Source: Sporosarcina sp. D27
Lineage (GTDB): Bacteria; Bacillota; Bacilli; Bacillales_A; Planococcaceae
DNA length: 64,000 bases
Assembly: GCF_000586555.1 (NCBI RefSeq)
Contig: NZ_AZUC01000044.1
Span: 1 to 64,000, forward strand
Reading direction: 5' to 3'
The position numbers were made by a program, and so were the translations under genes. Position 1 is the first letter of the stretch, and each line of letters starts with the position of its first letter. Under the pieces are notes generated by a model. That model made no database searches. It was not told the origin of the DNA and saw only the letters and a program-made list of their open reading frames with translations. Shown here piece after piece: positions 18,759 to 27,695 of this stretch.

Positions 18759-19484
18759 ATGAAAGTGAAAGAAGTAGCAGCATTATCAGGCGTGAGTGTC
18801 AGAACGCTGCATCACTATGATGAACTAGGTTTACTGAAACCCGCAGAAACGACTGAAGTGGGATATCGGGTTTATTCCGATGAAAATCTTGCTGAGCTCC
18901 AACAGATTTTGTTTTACAGAGCACTTGGTTTTTCGTTAAAACAAATCAAAGAAATACTGTCCAATCCATCATTTAATCGACTTGAAGCGTTGGAAAGTCA
19001 GCGACAGATGCTTCATCAGAAGCGGTCTCAACTCGACGACATGATCCGGACGATTGAACAAACAATAAAAGAAGGAAAGGGTGAAGTAACGATGACACGC
19101 GAAGAACGATTTAAAGGATTCGACTTCAGTGAAAATCCTTATGAACAGGAAGCGAGAGACCGGTGGGGAGATGGAGCTGTGGATGAAACGAACAAGAAAT
19201 TGCAACAGTTCGGTGGGGAACAGCAGGAAAAGATGAATGTCATCTACCGACGTCTTGCTGAAGTGCGACATCTCCCATCGAATTCTGAGGAAGCCCAACA
19301 AGCAATCGGGGAATGGTATCAGTTTTTAAATACAATTGGTACGTATTCAATAGAAGCATTCGCAGGACTTGGGGAAATGTATGTTGCCGACGAACGTTTT
19401 ACAACAAATATCGATAAGTTTGGTATAGGGCTCGCGAGCTTCATGCGCGATGCGATGAGAGAATACGCACGACAAAATAATTAG
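18759..19484 (+). CDS. MerR-family regulator with TipAS drug-binding domain
   Basis: Transcription factor of 241 residues: an N-terminal MerR winged helix (VKEVAALSGVSVRTLHHYDELGLL), a dimerising coiled coil around 75-110, and a C-terminal TipAS-type domain. TipA and Mta regulators bind antibiotics or other small molecules with this domain and activate their own promoter and efflux genes. The ATG at 18759 has AGGAG 7 bp upstream; an ATG at 18753 is too close to it. The promoter has the diagnostic 19-bp spacer. A multidrug pump gene lies 2.4 kb upstream but is not adjacent. Confidence 0.85.
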   Translation: MKVKEVAALSGVSVRTLHHYDELGLLKPAETTEVGYRVYSDENLAELQQILFYRALGFSLKQIKEILSNPSFNRLEALESQRQMLHQKRSQLDDMIRTIEQTIKEGKGEVTMTREERFKGFDFSENPYEQEARDRWGDGAVDETNKKLQQFGGEQQEKMNVIYRRLAEVRHLPSNSEEAQQAIGEWYQFLNTIGTYSIEAFAGLGEMYVADERFTTNIDKFGIGLASFMRDAMREYARQNN

Positions 19485-19490
19485 TAATGA

Positions 19491-19518
19491 GCAGGCATCC
19501 TTCTAAGGGTGTCTGTTT
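19491..19518 (+). terminator. Probable weak terminator after the MerR gene
   Basis: CAGGCATCC (19492-19500) pairs with GGGTGTCTG (19508-19516) using G-T pairs, then TTTTAGTTTG. Confidence 0.5.
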
Positions 19519-19593
19519 TAGTTTGACCCCGTTTGTTCATTGTTCTATGATTAATCAAAACAGTTTGACACTAGATGAAAAGGTTGTGAGCCT

Positions 19594-20559
19594 ATGAACG
19601 TTCCTGCTAAATTACAAATTGGTGATGAGATTCGTATTGTCGCACCGAGTCGAAGTGGTGCGATATTATCTGAAGATGGAGTGAAGAGCGCAACAGAACG
19701 ATTAGAAGCACTTGGATTCAAAGTCACGTTTGGTAAGTATGCATTTGAGTCGGATCTTCATCACTCTGCGTCGATTGAACACCGAATCGAGGATGTCCAT
19801 GAAGCGTTCAGAGATCCTGCTGTCAAAGGTATTCTGACAGTCATTGGCGGGTTTAATAGCAATGAATTACTGCCATATCTGGATTATGAATTGATTGGGA
19901 ACAACCCTAAAGTATTTTGTGGATATAGTGACATTACCGCGATTGCGTCCGCGATTACGGCCAAAACAGGGATGGTAACATATTCAGGACCTCATTTTTC
20001 AAGCTTTTCGATGGATATTGGCCGAGAATGGCAGACGGAGTTTTTCAAAAAGTGTCTCATGCAAGAGGAACACTTTTCGCTCACTCCTTCTGAACAATGG
20101 AGTGATGATTCGTGGTATTTGAATCAGGAAAATCGAATGTTTGAACCGACTGAATGGAAGGTTTATAACGAAGGAGCGGCACAGGGGCGAATCTTTGGTG
20201 CGAATTTATGTACGTTGAACCTGTTGCAAGGAACGGAGCATATGCCTAATTTGGGCGATTCAATTTTATTCATTGAAGACGATGAAATGACGATACCCGA
20301 GACGTTTGCACGGGATTTGACTTCGCTGCTACAGGTCGCAGGTGAAATCCGCGGGCTGGTAATGGGGCGTTTTCAACGGGGATCCAAGGTAACTGATGAG
20401 CAAATCCACTATATTCTCGATAAACACCCAATGCTCCAAAACATACCTGTGCTTTATGATGTCGATTTCGGTCATACACAACCGATGTTTACCTTCCCAA
20501 TCGGTGGCGAGGTAGTTTTGAATAGTGCGGATTGTTCAATCGAATTGAAAAAGTTCTAA
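19594..20559 (+). CDS. LD-carboxypeptidase / MccF-like S66 serine peptidase
   Basis: Cytoplasmic serine peptidase of 321 residues. S66 enzymes trim the terminal D-alanine from murein tetrapeptides (LdcA) or cleave aminoacyl adenylate antibiotics (MccF). The nucleophile serine is in GYSDIT near 109, the catalytic glutamate in FIEDDE near 228, and the histidine in DFGHTQPM near 293. The sequence leans to the MccF-like branch (long insert before the glutamate), but the substrate cannot be fixed by eye. It has its own terminator at 20581. Confidence 0.82.
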   Translation: MNVPAKLQIGDEIRIVAPSRSGAILSEDGVKSATERLEALGFKVTFGKYAFESDLHHSASIEHRIEDVHEAFRDPAVKGILTVIGGFNSNELLPYLDYELIGNNPKVFCGYSDITAIASAITAKTGMVTYSGPHFSSFSMDIGREWQTEFFKKCLMQEEHFSLTPSEQWSDDSWYLNQENRMFEPTEWKVYNEGAAQGRIFGANLCTLNLLQGTEHMPNLGDSILFIEDDEMTIPETFARDLTSLLQVAGEIRGLVMGRFQRGSKVTDEQIHYILDKHPMLQNIPVLYDVDFGHTQPMFTFPIGGEVVLNSADCSIELKKF

Positions 20560-20580
20560 CGTGACAAACAATCTCTCAAA

Positions 20581-20608
20581 CTGGCACTGCTTCATGCAGT
20601 GTCTTTTG
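20581..20608 (+). terminator. Intrinsic terminator after the S66 peptidase
   Basis: GGCACTGC (20583-20590) pairs with GCAGTGTC (20596-20603), followed by TTTT. Confidence 0.65.
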
Positions 20609-20667
20609 GCATTATGTTCTCTAAAGTGAAAGTTTCATGCATTAATCATTATTAGAAGAGATGTATG

Positions 20668-21579
20668 CTATTCTGTTTGATCAAATAATTCGTTCGTTAG
20701 ATCTCCGTTAATCCCGATTGCCGCGGCACTTCCACTGCCTGCCGCTACAATAAGCTGAGCAGGGACGATATTTGCCATATCACCTGCAGCGTATACGTTC
20801 CATACATTTGTACGTCCATATTCGTCAGTCTGGATTCCTCCGTATTTGTTCAATTTGCAGCCGAGGATTTCGGCAAAACGGTTAGGGTGCGACCACAGAG
20901 GAGTAACGAAACCATATGATCGGTCGATTAGCGTGCCGTCTTCTAGACGCACGCGTTCAAGTTGACCGTCTGTGCCTTCAAGCCCGGAAAGAATATCTTC
21001 CACAACTTTTATACCATGTGTTTCCAGACGCTCCCTTTCGTGTAGTTCGAGTCGACCTTCTCCGTTAGTAAACACAATGAGATCATGACTCCATGTGAAA
21101 ACCTCTTTTGCAAGCTTATAGACATTTTTGTCTGCAATGACGGCGAGAGGCTGATCGCGAACTTCCCAGCCGTCACAGTATGGGCAGCTAAACAAGCTTG
21201 TCCCATAAAATCGTTCAATGCCCGGTACATTCGGCTGCTCATCTTTTAAGCCTGTCGCTAGCAAGATTTTAGTGCTTTTATATACGTTATTGGATTCTGT
21301 GGTTACTTCGTAATTTGTTTCTGAAATGCGTTCAATAGAGAGTGCCTTTTCAGGTTTGACTTGAATGGAAGGGTAGGCTTCCAATTCTTGCAATGCGAGC
21401 TGACGTAATTTTGCCGGTTGTATTCCATCACGTGTTAAAAATCCGTGCGATTCCCGGACGACATGATTACGGGCTTCATTACTATCGAATAAAATGACAT
21501 TTCTACGAGCTCTCCCGAGGACGAGTGCGGCGTTTAATCCTGCTGGTCCCCCGCCGATGATAATGCAGTCATAGTCCAT
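20668..21579 (-). CDS. Thioredoxin reductase-like NAD(P)/FAD oxidoreductase
   Basis: Flavoprotein of 303 residues with the thioredoxin reductase fold: FAD-binding GGGPAGLNAALVLGRA at residues 9-24, redox pair CPYC near 134-137, and the C-terminal GDMANIVPAQLIVAAGSG segment. The NADPH domain reads VIADKNVYKLAKEV, without the usual GxGxxA dinucleotide motif, so it may use another cofactor or have weak NADPH binding. That pattern and the NHVVRESHGFLTRDG segment fit the bacterial TrxR-like group rather than true TrxB. It is monocistronic and divergent from the alpha/beta hydrolase. Confidence 0.82.
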   Translation of the reverse strand: MDYDCIIIGGGPAGLNAALVLGRARRNVILFDSNEARNHVVRESHGFLTRDGIQPAKLRQLALQELEAYPSIQVKPEKALSIERISETNYEVTTESNNVYKSTKILLATGLKDEQPNVPGIERFYGTSLFSCPYCDGWEVRDQPLAVIADKNVYKLAKEVFTWSHDLIVFTNGEGRLELHERERLETHGIKVVEDILSGLEGTDGQLERVRLEDGTLIDRSYGFVTPLWSHPNRFAEILGCKLNKYGGIQTDEYGRTNVWNVYAAGDMANIVPAQLIVAAGSGSAAAIGINGDLTNELFDQTE

Positions 21580-21732
21580 TTTCTTTGCTCATCCTTTCTA
21601 CATACATTCACTTTACCCATGTCTACTGTGATTAAGCTAAAAGAACGTATTAATGTTAGATGTGTGCTGAACAATCATGGATTATATTTGGTTTAACAAG
21701 AATTTAAAGGATATTACAAGGAGGTAGCAGTC

Positions 21733-22572
21733 ATGTCCGAGTGGAATAGAAAGATGATTGAAACTTCTCATGGGTGCTTTGAAGTGTTTGAGAAAGGAGA
21801 GGGTGAACCTGTTTGTATAACTCATCATTATTCGGAATTTAATGAGTCTGGGGATTACTTTGCAGAAACATTTATAGAAAATAATAGAGTTATTTTAGTT
21901 AACTTAAAAGACGTAGGGAACTCCGATAAAGCAGAATGTGCACATGAACTAAGCATGGTGGACGCAGTACTTGACCTAGAAGGAATTCGAAAAGCGTATG
22001 GATACCCATCTTGGACATTTGCTGGACATTCAACTGGTGGGATGATTGGCGTACTATATGGAATTCATTTTTCATCCTCTTTAAAATCCCTTATCATTGT
22101 AGGCTCTTCTGCGAGAGAATATAGCTCATCATCCAGTAAGTGCATTTATAATGAAGGACATCCTAAATTTAAACGTATGCAAGAATTGATGGAACTATTA
22201 AAATTGCAAAGCCTTGAGGGAAGTGAGCGGAAGAGATTGTCTAAAGAAAGAACTCAACTATCTTTATTTAAACCCGAAAATTATGACTTATATTTTTCGA
22301 AAAAAATCACAAAAAAGATGTCTACAAATAGATTAAATTTTTTTAGTAGAGAACAACAAATTTTTGATCTTACTCGCCAATTATCAGCAGTTACAACAAA
22401 AACTATCATTCTTTGCGGTAGGCATGATGTTCAATGTCCTGTGAATTTTTCAACTGAAATGAGTATTTTAATTCCAGAAGCTTCATTACATATTTTTGAA
22501 CAAAGTAATCATTATCCCTTTTTAGAAGAAGAGGTCGAATTTAAACAAGTTGTAAAAGCCGTATTATCATAA
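21733..22572 (+). CDS. Alpha/beta hydrolase
   Basis: Alpha/beta-fold hydrolase of 279 residues. The nucleophile elbow is GHSTGG (serine near 98), the acid is probably the aspartate in GRHDVQCPVNFS near 236, and the histidine is in QSNHYPFLEEE near 262. It lacks a signal peptide, so it is cytoplasmic. The gene is more AT-rich than its neighbours, with long A and T runs, which may mean recent acquisition. A second hydrolase of the same fold and base composition lies at 57485. Substrate unknown. GGAGG lies 9 bp before the ATG. Confidence 0.78.
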   Translation: MSEWNRKMIETSHGCFEVFEKGEGEPVCITHHYSEFNESGDYFAETFIENNRVILVNLKDVGNSDKAECAHELSMVDAVLDLEGIRKAYGYPSWTFAGHSTGGMIGVLYGIHFSSSLKSLIIVGSSAREYSSSSSKCIYNEGHPKFKRMQELMELLKLQSLEGSERKRLSKERTQLSLFKPENYDLYFSKKITKKMSTNRLNFFSREQQIFDLTRQLSAVTTKTIILCGRHDVQCPVNFSTEMSILIPEASLHIFEQSNHYPFLEEEVEFKQVVKAVLS

Positions 22573-22687
22573 AAAAATTGTTCAAATTACAGGGGCAATT
22601 CTTGCAGAAGAATTTGCACCTTTTCTGTAACTGGACAGATTACTATCTGAATTTCACATAAGTATTTTGAAAGGAGATGTTTTTTTA

Positions 22688-22927
22688 GTGTTCCAGAACA
22701 CAAACGGTAATTACAAAAGATACTTTTGGAAGAGGTTCTTTATTCTATTTACTCCACTTTTCTTAATTGGTATTATCTCCGAGCCTTATATATCTAGCAA
22801 TTCCTTCTATGCACTCGAAGATTATTGGGAATTTCTTTTCTTTTTACTGTTTTATGCTCTTGTTTTAGGTGGGATATCAGCTTTTATTATTCCGTTTACT
22901 TGGAGATTAAAACAATCAAAAACATAG
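22688..22927 (+). CDS. Small membrane protein, two helices
   Basis: Predicted 79-residue membrane protein with two hydrophobic helices (FFILFTPLFLIGIIS and FLFFLLFYALVLGGISAFIIPF) and positive ends. I do not recognise a family. The GTG at 22688 is preceded by AAGGAG at 22671-22676; an in-frame TTG at 22667 would overlap that site. It is AT-rich like the hydrolase upstream and is followed after 9 bp by a broken reading frame (22937-23152) that seems to belong to the same transcript. Confidence 0.6.
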   Translation: MFQNTNGNYKRYFWKRFFILFTPLFLIGIISEPYISSNSFYALEDYWEFLFFLLFYALVLGGISAFIIPFTWRLKQSKT

Positions 22928-22936
22928 TTTTATACT

Positions 22937-23152
22937 TTGAAAAAAATCATTTTTTCCGTAATCGTAGGTATTTGTGGAGTAAGCGTATATTGAGGATTAT
23001 ACCTAGTCCAATCCGTTCTTTCTCAAAGCCATTTAGATTATAGGATTAAGAAAGTAACTCCCGAATATGTAACTTTTCAGAACAGCAATTTTTACTTGGT
23101 TATCGAGTTTGGACGGGTTTTTATAATAATCATTAAGTTTGATGAAATATGA
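22937..23152 (+). pseudogene. Small exported-protein ORF broken by an in-frame TGA
   Basis: From a TTG at 22937 the frame reads MKKIIFSVIVGICGVSVY, a typical signal-peptide start, then meets TGA at 22991-22993. It continues in the same frame for 52 more codons (GLYLVQSVLSQSHLDYRIKK, later TPEYVTFQNSNFYLVIEFG, ending KFDEI) and stops at 23150-23152, exactly where a terminator begins. The two parts together would be 71 residues. A single base change would restore the frame. No good ribosome binding site precedes the TTG, so this could also be a chance frame; the match of the end to the terminator argues against that. Confidence 0.42.
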
Positions 23153-23190
23153 AAAGACAGGTCCGAAAAACTGGACCTGTCTTTTTTGTT
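23152..23190 (+). terminator. Strong intrinsic terminator, probably bidirectional
   Basis: AAAAGACAGGTCC (23152-23164) pairs with GGACCTGTCTTTT (23173-23185), then more T. It separates the plus-strand small-gene cluster from the minus-strand Spo0E-like gene. Confidence 0.85.
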
Positions 23191-23228
23191 TGAATATCTT
23201 TTTTATACCGTTGATTCATATTCTATAG

Positions 23229-23375
23229 TTATGAACAAATCCCCTGCACTCTGTTCAATAAGATATCCAGTTCACGACTGCATTCGACAACGCTTGGATG
23301 TGTGAATCCTAAGTGTTCTGCTTTTTTATACATTACTTTTCTTTTTACCTTAATTCTCAACAACAGTAAGTTCAT
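23229..23375 (-). CDS. Spo0E-like aspartyl-phosphate phosphatase
   Basis: Small protein of 48 residues. The sequence KAEHLGFTHPSVVECSRELD followed by ILLNRVQ has the Spo0E-family signature (hydrophobic helix, small loop with a conserved SxELD segment). Spo0E proteins dephosphorylate Spo0A-P and delay sporulation. The frame stays open up to 23636, but the upstream part has no family character, and family members are about 50 residues long. ATG at 23375 (AAGGCGGGC 3-4 bp upstream) or ATG at 23393 (GGGGGC upstream) are both possible. Its presence supports a spore-forming host. Confidence 0.68.
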   Translation of the reverse strand: MNLLLLRIKVKRKVMYKKAEHLGFTHPSVVECSRELDILLNRVQGICS

Positions 23376-23636
23376 TTTGCCCGCCTTAAACATTTCTACG
23401 CCCCCGTAATATAGATTACGCTTCAAATCATGTAGCAATATTCTTGTAAGTATAGAAGCAACTTGTTCATCATATCTAACGCGTAATGAAAAGTATGTCG
23501 GTTCTTGGGGGGGTTCTAAATTGCTCTTAAATTGTGACGTAAATGTGTACGAAGTTTTATTATTCTGTCTAATAGGACAGCTTGGTACAAATAAACTTTT
23601 ACTTCCTAGAATCCCTGGCAGCGCTATTTCACGCAC

Positions 23637-24018
23637 ACATCTTTATGCTTGAACGAAGTTTAATTTTTAATCGGGCGAAAGAGTAAAACTTAGTGGATCT
23701 AGTAGGAGTGTTGATGGAGGAATAGGTACACTAGACTTTATCGTAAGACTGTCTAGATTTCCCCTATCCTGTTTCCTCATATTCCCTTTGTAGCATTCGA
23801 AGATTTGTGAGGATGAGTACTTAAACAAACGGGAGTCATTATGGAAGCTGTGATAATTGATAGAACATTATAAACTTAAAAAAGGCACCGATACTTTATT
23901 GTACAGTGGCTCTTCTTTGGGCAGTAGAAATGAAAATATAAGATTCTTTTTTGTTGCTGCATTGTATAATGAAATCAAAACTATGAAAATTCCCAATATG
24001 ACGATAAAAGGGGTTACT
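23637..24018. other. 382-bp region with no clear gene
   Basis: This AT-rich stretch lies between the divergent Spo0E-like gene and the FAD oxidase. The oxidase reading frame is open from 23857, but that part (54 codons) precedes the only good ribosome binding site and does not look like protein of the family. No RNA motif or strong hairpin was recognised. Promoters for both flanking genes must lie here. Confidence 0.4.
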
Positions 24019-25488
24019 ATGCAAAGGTTTATGGAGTTACTTAAAAAACCATGGTTTTTAGGAAGTCTAGTTGTTGTTTTTGTGGCTGTCGTTTTATGGA
24101 ACATCCCGATAGAAAAAAGGAAATATGGGCTCTCTCAAGGGAGTTTAGTAACAGATTATACTGGACTTCTTCCTGAACGGGTTGAACGAGTAGTTAAAGC
24201 GGATGACCGGAAAGATTTGCAAAGAATTGTCAAAGAAGCAAACGAAGATGGACAGAAAATCTCGGTTGCTGGATTGCAACATTCGCAAGGTGGTCATACA
24301 TATTATAAAGATGGTGTCGTTCTAGATATGCGCACTTTCAATCGGATACTGGAAATTGATGAACGGCAAAAAACTATTCGCGTAGAAGCAGGAGCCTCGT
24401 GGGAAGATGTCCAAGAGGCCATACAACCTCATGGATTAGCCTTGAAAGTGACTCAATCCCAATCGATTTTTACGATAGGAGGTTCCCTTTCAGTTAATGC
24501 GCACGGGCGGGATATCCGCTTTGGTTCGATGGCGGAAACCGTAAAGGAAATGACGTTATTAACCCCTTCAGGAGAGATCAAGAACATAACCCGGGATGAC
24601 CCAGATGAATGGATGAAGTACGTATTTGGGGGATATGGATTGTTTGGTGTGATATTAGATGTGACATTAGAATTAACGGAAAATGACCTATACACGATTC
24701 ATACAGAAAAATTGAAAACGAATCAGTATGAGTCCTATTTTAAAGAGTTATTGGACCAACGGAATACAGCGATGCACTATGCCAGAGTAAGTGTAGCGCC
24801 TAGTACTTTTTTAGAAGAAATGGTTGTCGTCAATTACGATTACACAGAAAAACAGGATCATAAAACGGTGCTCAAAAATGAACAAGGTGTTCGACTAAGT
24901 AAGCTAGCACTTGATGTAGGACGACAAGGCGGGGCTTTGGAAGATTTGTTTTGGGGAACACAAAAGCAATATATTGGTTCTCTCGATGGAAAAGAAATTA
25001 CCCGGAACAATGTAATGCGCTCGGAATCCACATTTATGGAATATACGAAGCCAGGGCGGGTCGAAGTGTTGCAAGAGTTTTTTGTTCCAGTTCATGCCTA
25101 TAAGGACTACATAAATGATTTAAAGCAAGTGATCCCAGCAAACGACAGAAATGATGATTTCAAAATCCATAATATTACAGTTCGCTATGCGGCAAAAGAA
25201 GACTTCACGACATTGAATTATGCCAAAGAGGACATGTTAGGTTTGGTTGTATTGATTCAGCATGGGCTAGAGGAAGAGGAAATTGCCGACGCTACATCAC
25301 TCATCCAGAGTTGGACCAACTTAACCCTCGAACACGGGGGAACCTATTACCTGCCTTACTATCGTTATCAAACGAAAGAACAATTCAGGAGTTCTTACCC
25401 TGGCTGGGAAGAATTTGAGGAGGAAAAATTACGAAAAGATCCAAATAACGTTTTCCAAAATATGTTTTATGAGTATTACTTGAAGTGA
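24019..25488 (+). CDS. Membrane-anchored FAD-linked oxidase (PCMH-type)
   Basis: Oxidoreductase of 489 residues. An N-terminal helix (PWFLGSLVVVFVAVVLW, about 10-27) anchors it with the body probably outside. The FAD-binding PCMH domain follows: GLQHSQGGHTYYKDGVVLDM near 81, AGASWEDVQEAI near 118, and TIGGSLSVNAHGRDIRFG near 152. The histidine in HSQGGH is where related enzymes attach FAD covalently. The C-terminal half is the substrate domain of the sugar-lactone/alditol oxidase group. ATG at 24019 has AAAAGGGG 5 bp upstream. It is followed after 11 bp by a membrane protein, probably in the same operon. Substrate unknown. Confidence 0.78.
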   Translation: MQRFMELLKKPWFLGSLVVVFVAVVLWNIPIEKRKYGLSQGSLVTDYTGLLPERVERVVKADDRKDLQRIVKEANEDGQKISVAGLQHSQGGHTYYKDGVVLDMRTFNRILEIDERQKTIRVEAGASWEDVQEAIQPHGLALKVTQSQSIFTIGGSLSVNAHGRDIRFGSMAETVKEMTLLTPSGEIKNITRDDPDEWMKYVFGGYGLFGVILDVTLELTENDLYTIHTEKLKTNQYESYFKELLDQRNTAMHYARVSVAPSTFLEEMVVVNYDYTEKQDHKTVLKNEQGVRLSKLALDVGRQGGALEDLFWGTQKQYIGSLDGKEITRNNVMRSESTFMEYTKPGRVEVLQEFFVPVHAYKDYINDLKQVIPANDRNDDFKIHNITVRYAAKEDFTTLNYAKEDMLGLVVLIQHGLEEEEIADATSLIQSWTNLTLEHGGTYYLPYYRYQTKEQFRSSYPGWEEFEEEKLRKDPNNVFQNMFYEYYLK

Positions 25489-25499
25489 AGGAGCACAGT

Positions 25500-26030
25500 A
25501 TGAGTCATAAAAGTGCACGGTATCTACCGCTTGTTGTTACGGTGGGGCAGGTTGTTATTTTCCCATATTATATAATTTGGCTGAAACAAGTATCTTTGAC
25601 ATTTACATTATTTGCATGGTTTTTTGCGTCATTTTCCTTTGCAGCCGCATGGGGTTACCGCATCTATCAAACAAAAAAGAATAAGGACCACTCTTATCTA
25701 TTTATTATTTATGCAACCATGGGAAGTGTTTACATACTTATTGGCTATATAAAGAATTCGTATGAATACCTCCCTTATGTTGTGCTTCCATTGCAAGTCA
25801 TTCTTGGCTTGCTACAAGGATACTTCCGTGCTTGGCATTCTGAACAGGACACGTACCATTTACACGCGGTTCATCACTATTTGATTGTCGGCTTCATGAT
25901 GATTGGTTTTAGTTTTATTAAGATTATTTCCCCTGTTGTCTTTATTACGATTTTTGGTTTCTTACTGTTGGTTTGTGGTTTTTGGGAATTTACCAGAAGA
26001 GGAAAGTTGAGCGTATCTAAAAAAGTCTAG
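25500..26030 (+). CDS. Membrane protein, partner of the FAD oxidase
   Basis: Protein of 176 residues with about five to six predicted membrane helices and a short basic C-terminus (RRGKLSVSKKV). The loop between helices 4 and 5 holds a histidine-rich stretch (WHSEQDTYHLHAVHHY, about 114-129), which could bind metal or haem, though I cannot show that. No named family is recognised. The ATG at 25500 has GAAGGAG 7 bp upstream. Because it starts 11 bp after the membrane-anchored FAD oxidase and ends at a terminator, the two probably work together, perhaps as electron donor and acceptor. Confidence 0.68.
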   Translation: MSHKSARYLPLVVTVGQVVIFPYYIIWLKQVSLTFTLFAWFFASFSFAAAWGYRIYQTKKNKDHSYLFIIYATMGSVYILIGYIKNSYEYLPYVVLPLQVILGLLQGYFRAWHSEQDTYHLHAVHHYLIVGFMMIGFSFIKIISPVVFITIFGFLLLVCGFWEFTRRGKLSVSKKV

Positions 26031-26097
26031 ACGCATGTTGAACGATGCGGTTAGAATCTCCTCCTGACACAGACAGTAAACATTTATAAATACACGG

Positions 26098-26135
26098 AAA
26101 AGACCGCTAATGAGTTGCTGATTAGCGGTCTTTTG
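26098..26135. terminator. Strong bidirectional terminator
   Basis: AGACCGCTAAT (26101-26111) pairs perfectly with ATTAGCGGTCT (26121-26131), flanked by A and T runs. It serves the plus-strand oxidase operon and possibly the convergent permease gene ending at 26162. Confidence 0.85.
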
Positions 26136-26161
26136 ATATGGAAGGATTGCACATGGATTTT

Positions 26162-27511
26162 CTAATTTGTCTCTTTTACCTGGTCCGTTTGTTTTTGTCC
26201 TAAGTTTTTATCCACAGGAATAATCAAGTTTAGAATGACCGTCGCAAGTGCACCGACTGAAATTCCTGAAGAAAGAAGGTAATTTGCCCAGTTCGGTACG
26301 GTTGCTAAGACTTCTTTAGGAAGCACAGTAACTGCTAATGTAAGTAAAATCGGAACACCGATGACAATCATATTGCGGTCGTCAATAATGATTGGTTGAA
26401 TGATCTTCATACCATTCGTGACAATGGCAACACAGACAATCCCGAAAATCCCGTTAATGACGGATTCAGGGATGCAAATAATGATTGCTGACAATTTGGG
26501 GATGAACCCAAGTAATACAAGGATGAATCCGCTCGCCATGATGACCATACGGCTTCCGACTCCTGTAATTGCAAGAAGTCCCGCGTTTGATGAATATCCA
26601 GTGAGTGGTGTACTACCGAATAGGGAGCCTACGAAGCAGCCAAGACCTTCACCGAACGATGCACGGTTTAAACGCTTTTCATCCAATTCTTCTTCTGTAA
26701 TCGTCGAAACGACGAACCACGTTCCGGTCGTTTCAAGTAGGATGATCAAGTAAACGAGCATCATCGTGAGGATAGCGCCAATATCGAATACAGGCTTTCC
26801 GAATGGCAGTAATGTCGGAAGCGAGAACCATGCAGCTTCTTTTACCGCTGTGAAGTCAAGGGGATAAAAGAAACTGGCGGCAATTGTACCAGCGACAATT
26901 GCAAGAATGACAGAAACGAGTCGGAAAAACGAGCCGAAGCGTGGCAATCTCTTGCCAAGTACCATACATGTTACGAGGACACCTGCAGAAATTGAAGCAA
27001 TCGCTACGTTTTGACCGATGGTACCTTCTGCAAAGTAAATATTGTTCAATCCAACTGGCATTAACGAGATACCTACGATAATGATGACCGTTCCTCCAAC
27101 AATTGGGGGAACAATTTTACGGACGGTTTTTGCGAAAACTTTCAAGGGATAGCCAAGGAGTGCAATCATGATGGCTCCAGGAATGAGACTTCCTGCAATG
27201 GCGCCGAGTCCTAGCTTACCGCCAATTGCGGCAATGGCACCGATGGGTACATAAGATGGACCTTGAACAACTGGAAGCTTTAAGCCAAAACCAGTTTGAA
27301 TGAGCGTTGCAAGTCCAGTTGCAAGGAAACACATTTGAACGAAGAACGAAGTATTTTCGGTACTTAACGATAGTAAGCCCGCTACGATGATGGGCGCTAT
27401 GTACAAATCCATTGCGAGTACGTGCTGTAATCCGAGTGCGATCGCTTTAGGATAACTAACTTTCTCATCAACACCGATGAGCAGACCATCTGGGCGTTTC
27501 TTGGACAACAT
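26162..27511 (-). CDS. NCS2-family nucleobase permease (xanthine/uracil type)
   Basis: Nucleobase:cation symporter of 449 residues with about 14 membrane segments. Family marks are the QGPSYVPIGAIAAIG segment near 82 (equivalent to the substrate-contacting helix 3) and the FGEGLGCFVGSLFGSTPLTGYSSN region near 287, equivalent to the NCS2 motif before helix 10. It belongs to the UraA/PbuX/UapA superfamily and is closest in type to xanthine or purine permeases. ATG at 27511 has AAGGAG 5 bp upstream; a GTG at 27517 is also in frame. It is divergent from a Rieske oxygenase, a pairing that suggests a shared heterocyclic substrate. Confidence 0.83.
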   Translation of the reverse strand: MLSKKRPDGLLIGVDEKVSYPKAIALGLQHVLAMDLYIAPIIVAGLLSLSTENTSFFVQMCFLATGLATLIQTGFGLKLPVVQGPSYVPIGAIAAIGGKLGLGAIAGSLIPGAIMIALLGYPLKVFAKTVRKIVPPIVGGTVIIIVGISLMPVGLNNIYFAEGTIGQNVAIASISAGVLVTCMVLGKRLPRFGSFFRLVSVILAIVAGTIAASFFYPLDFTAVKEAAWFSLPTLLPFGKPVFDIGAILTMMLVYLIILLETTGTWFVVSTITEEELDEKRLNRASFGEGLGCFVGSLFGSTPLTGYSSNAGLLAITGVGSRMVIMASGFILVLLGFIPKLSAIIICIPESVINGIFGIVCVAIVTNGMKIIQPIIIDDRNMIVIGVPILLTLAVTVLPKEVLATVPNWANYLLSSGISVGALATVILNLIIPVDKNLGQKQTDQVKETN

Positions 27512-27695
27512 GAACACTCCTTAGTTCGTTTTTGTTGAGGTATAGATTGGAGTATAAAGAATAGAATTCGATTTGTACAGTCAAATTACGAACATTTATA
27601 TATTTTTTTAAGTATTGGTTCGCGTTTTTGGGTTGACCAAACTGAATTCCTTTCGTACACTTGGAGTAACCAAGAGAATGGAAGGGGATCTATCC

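Noticed and set aside
23394..23636. N-terminal extension of the Spo0E-like ORF to 135 residues
   Set aside because: The extra 81-87 residues have no family features, and Spo0E-like proteins are about 50 residues long; internal starts have purine-rich sites.
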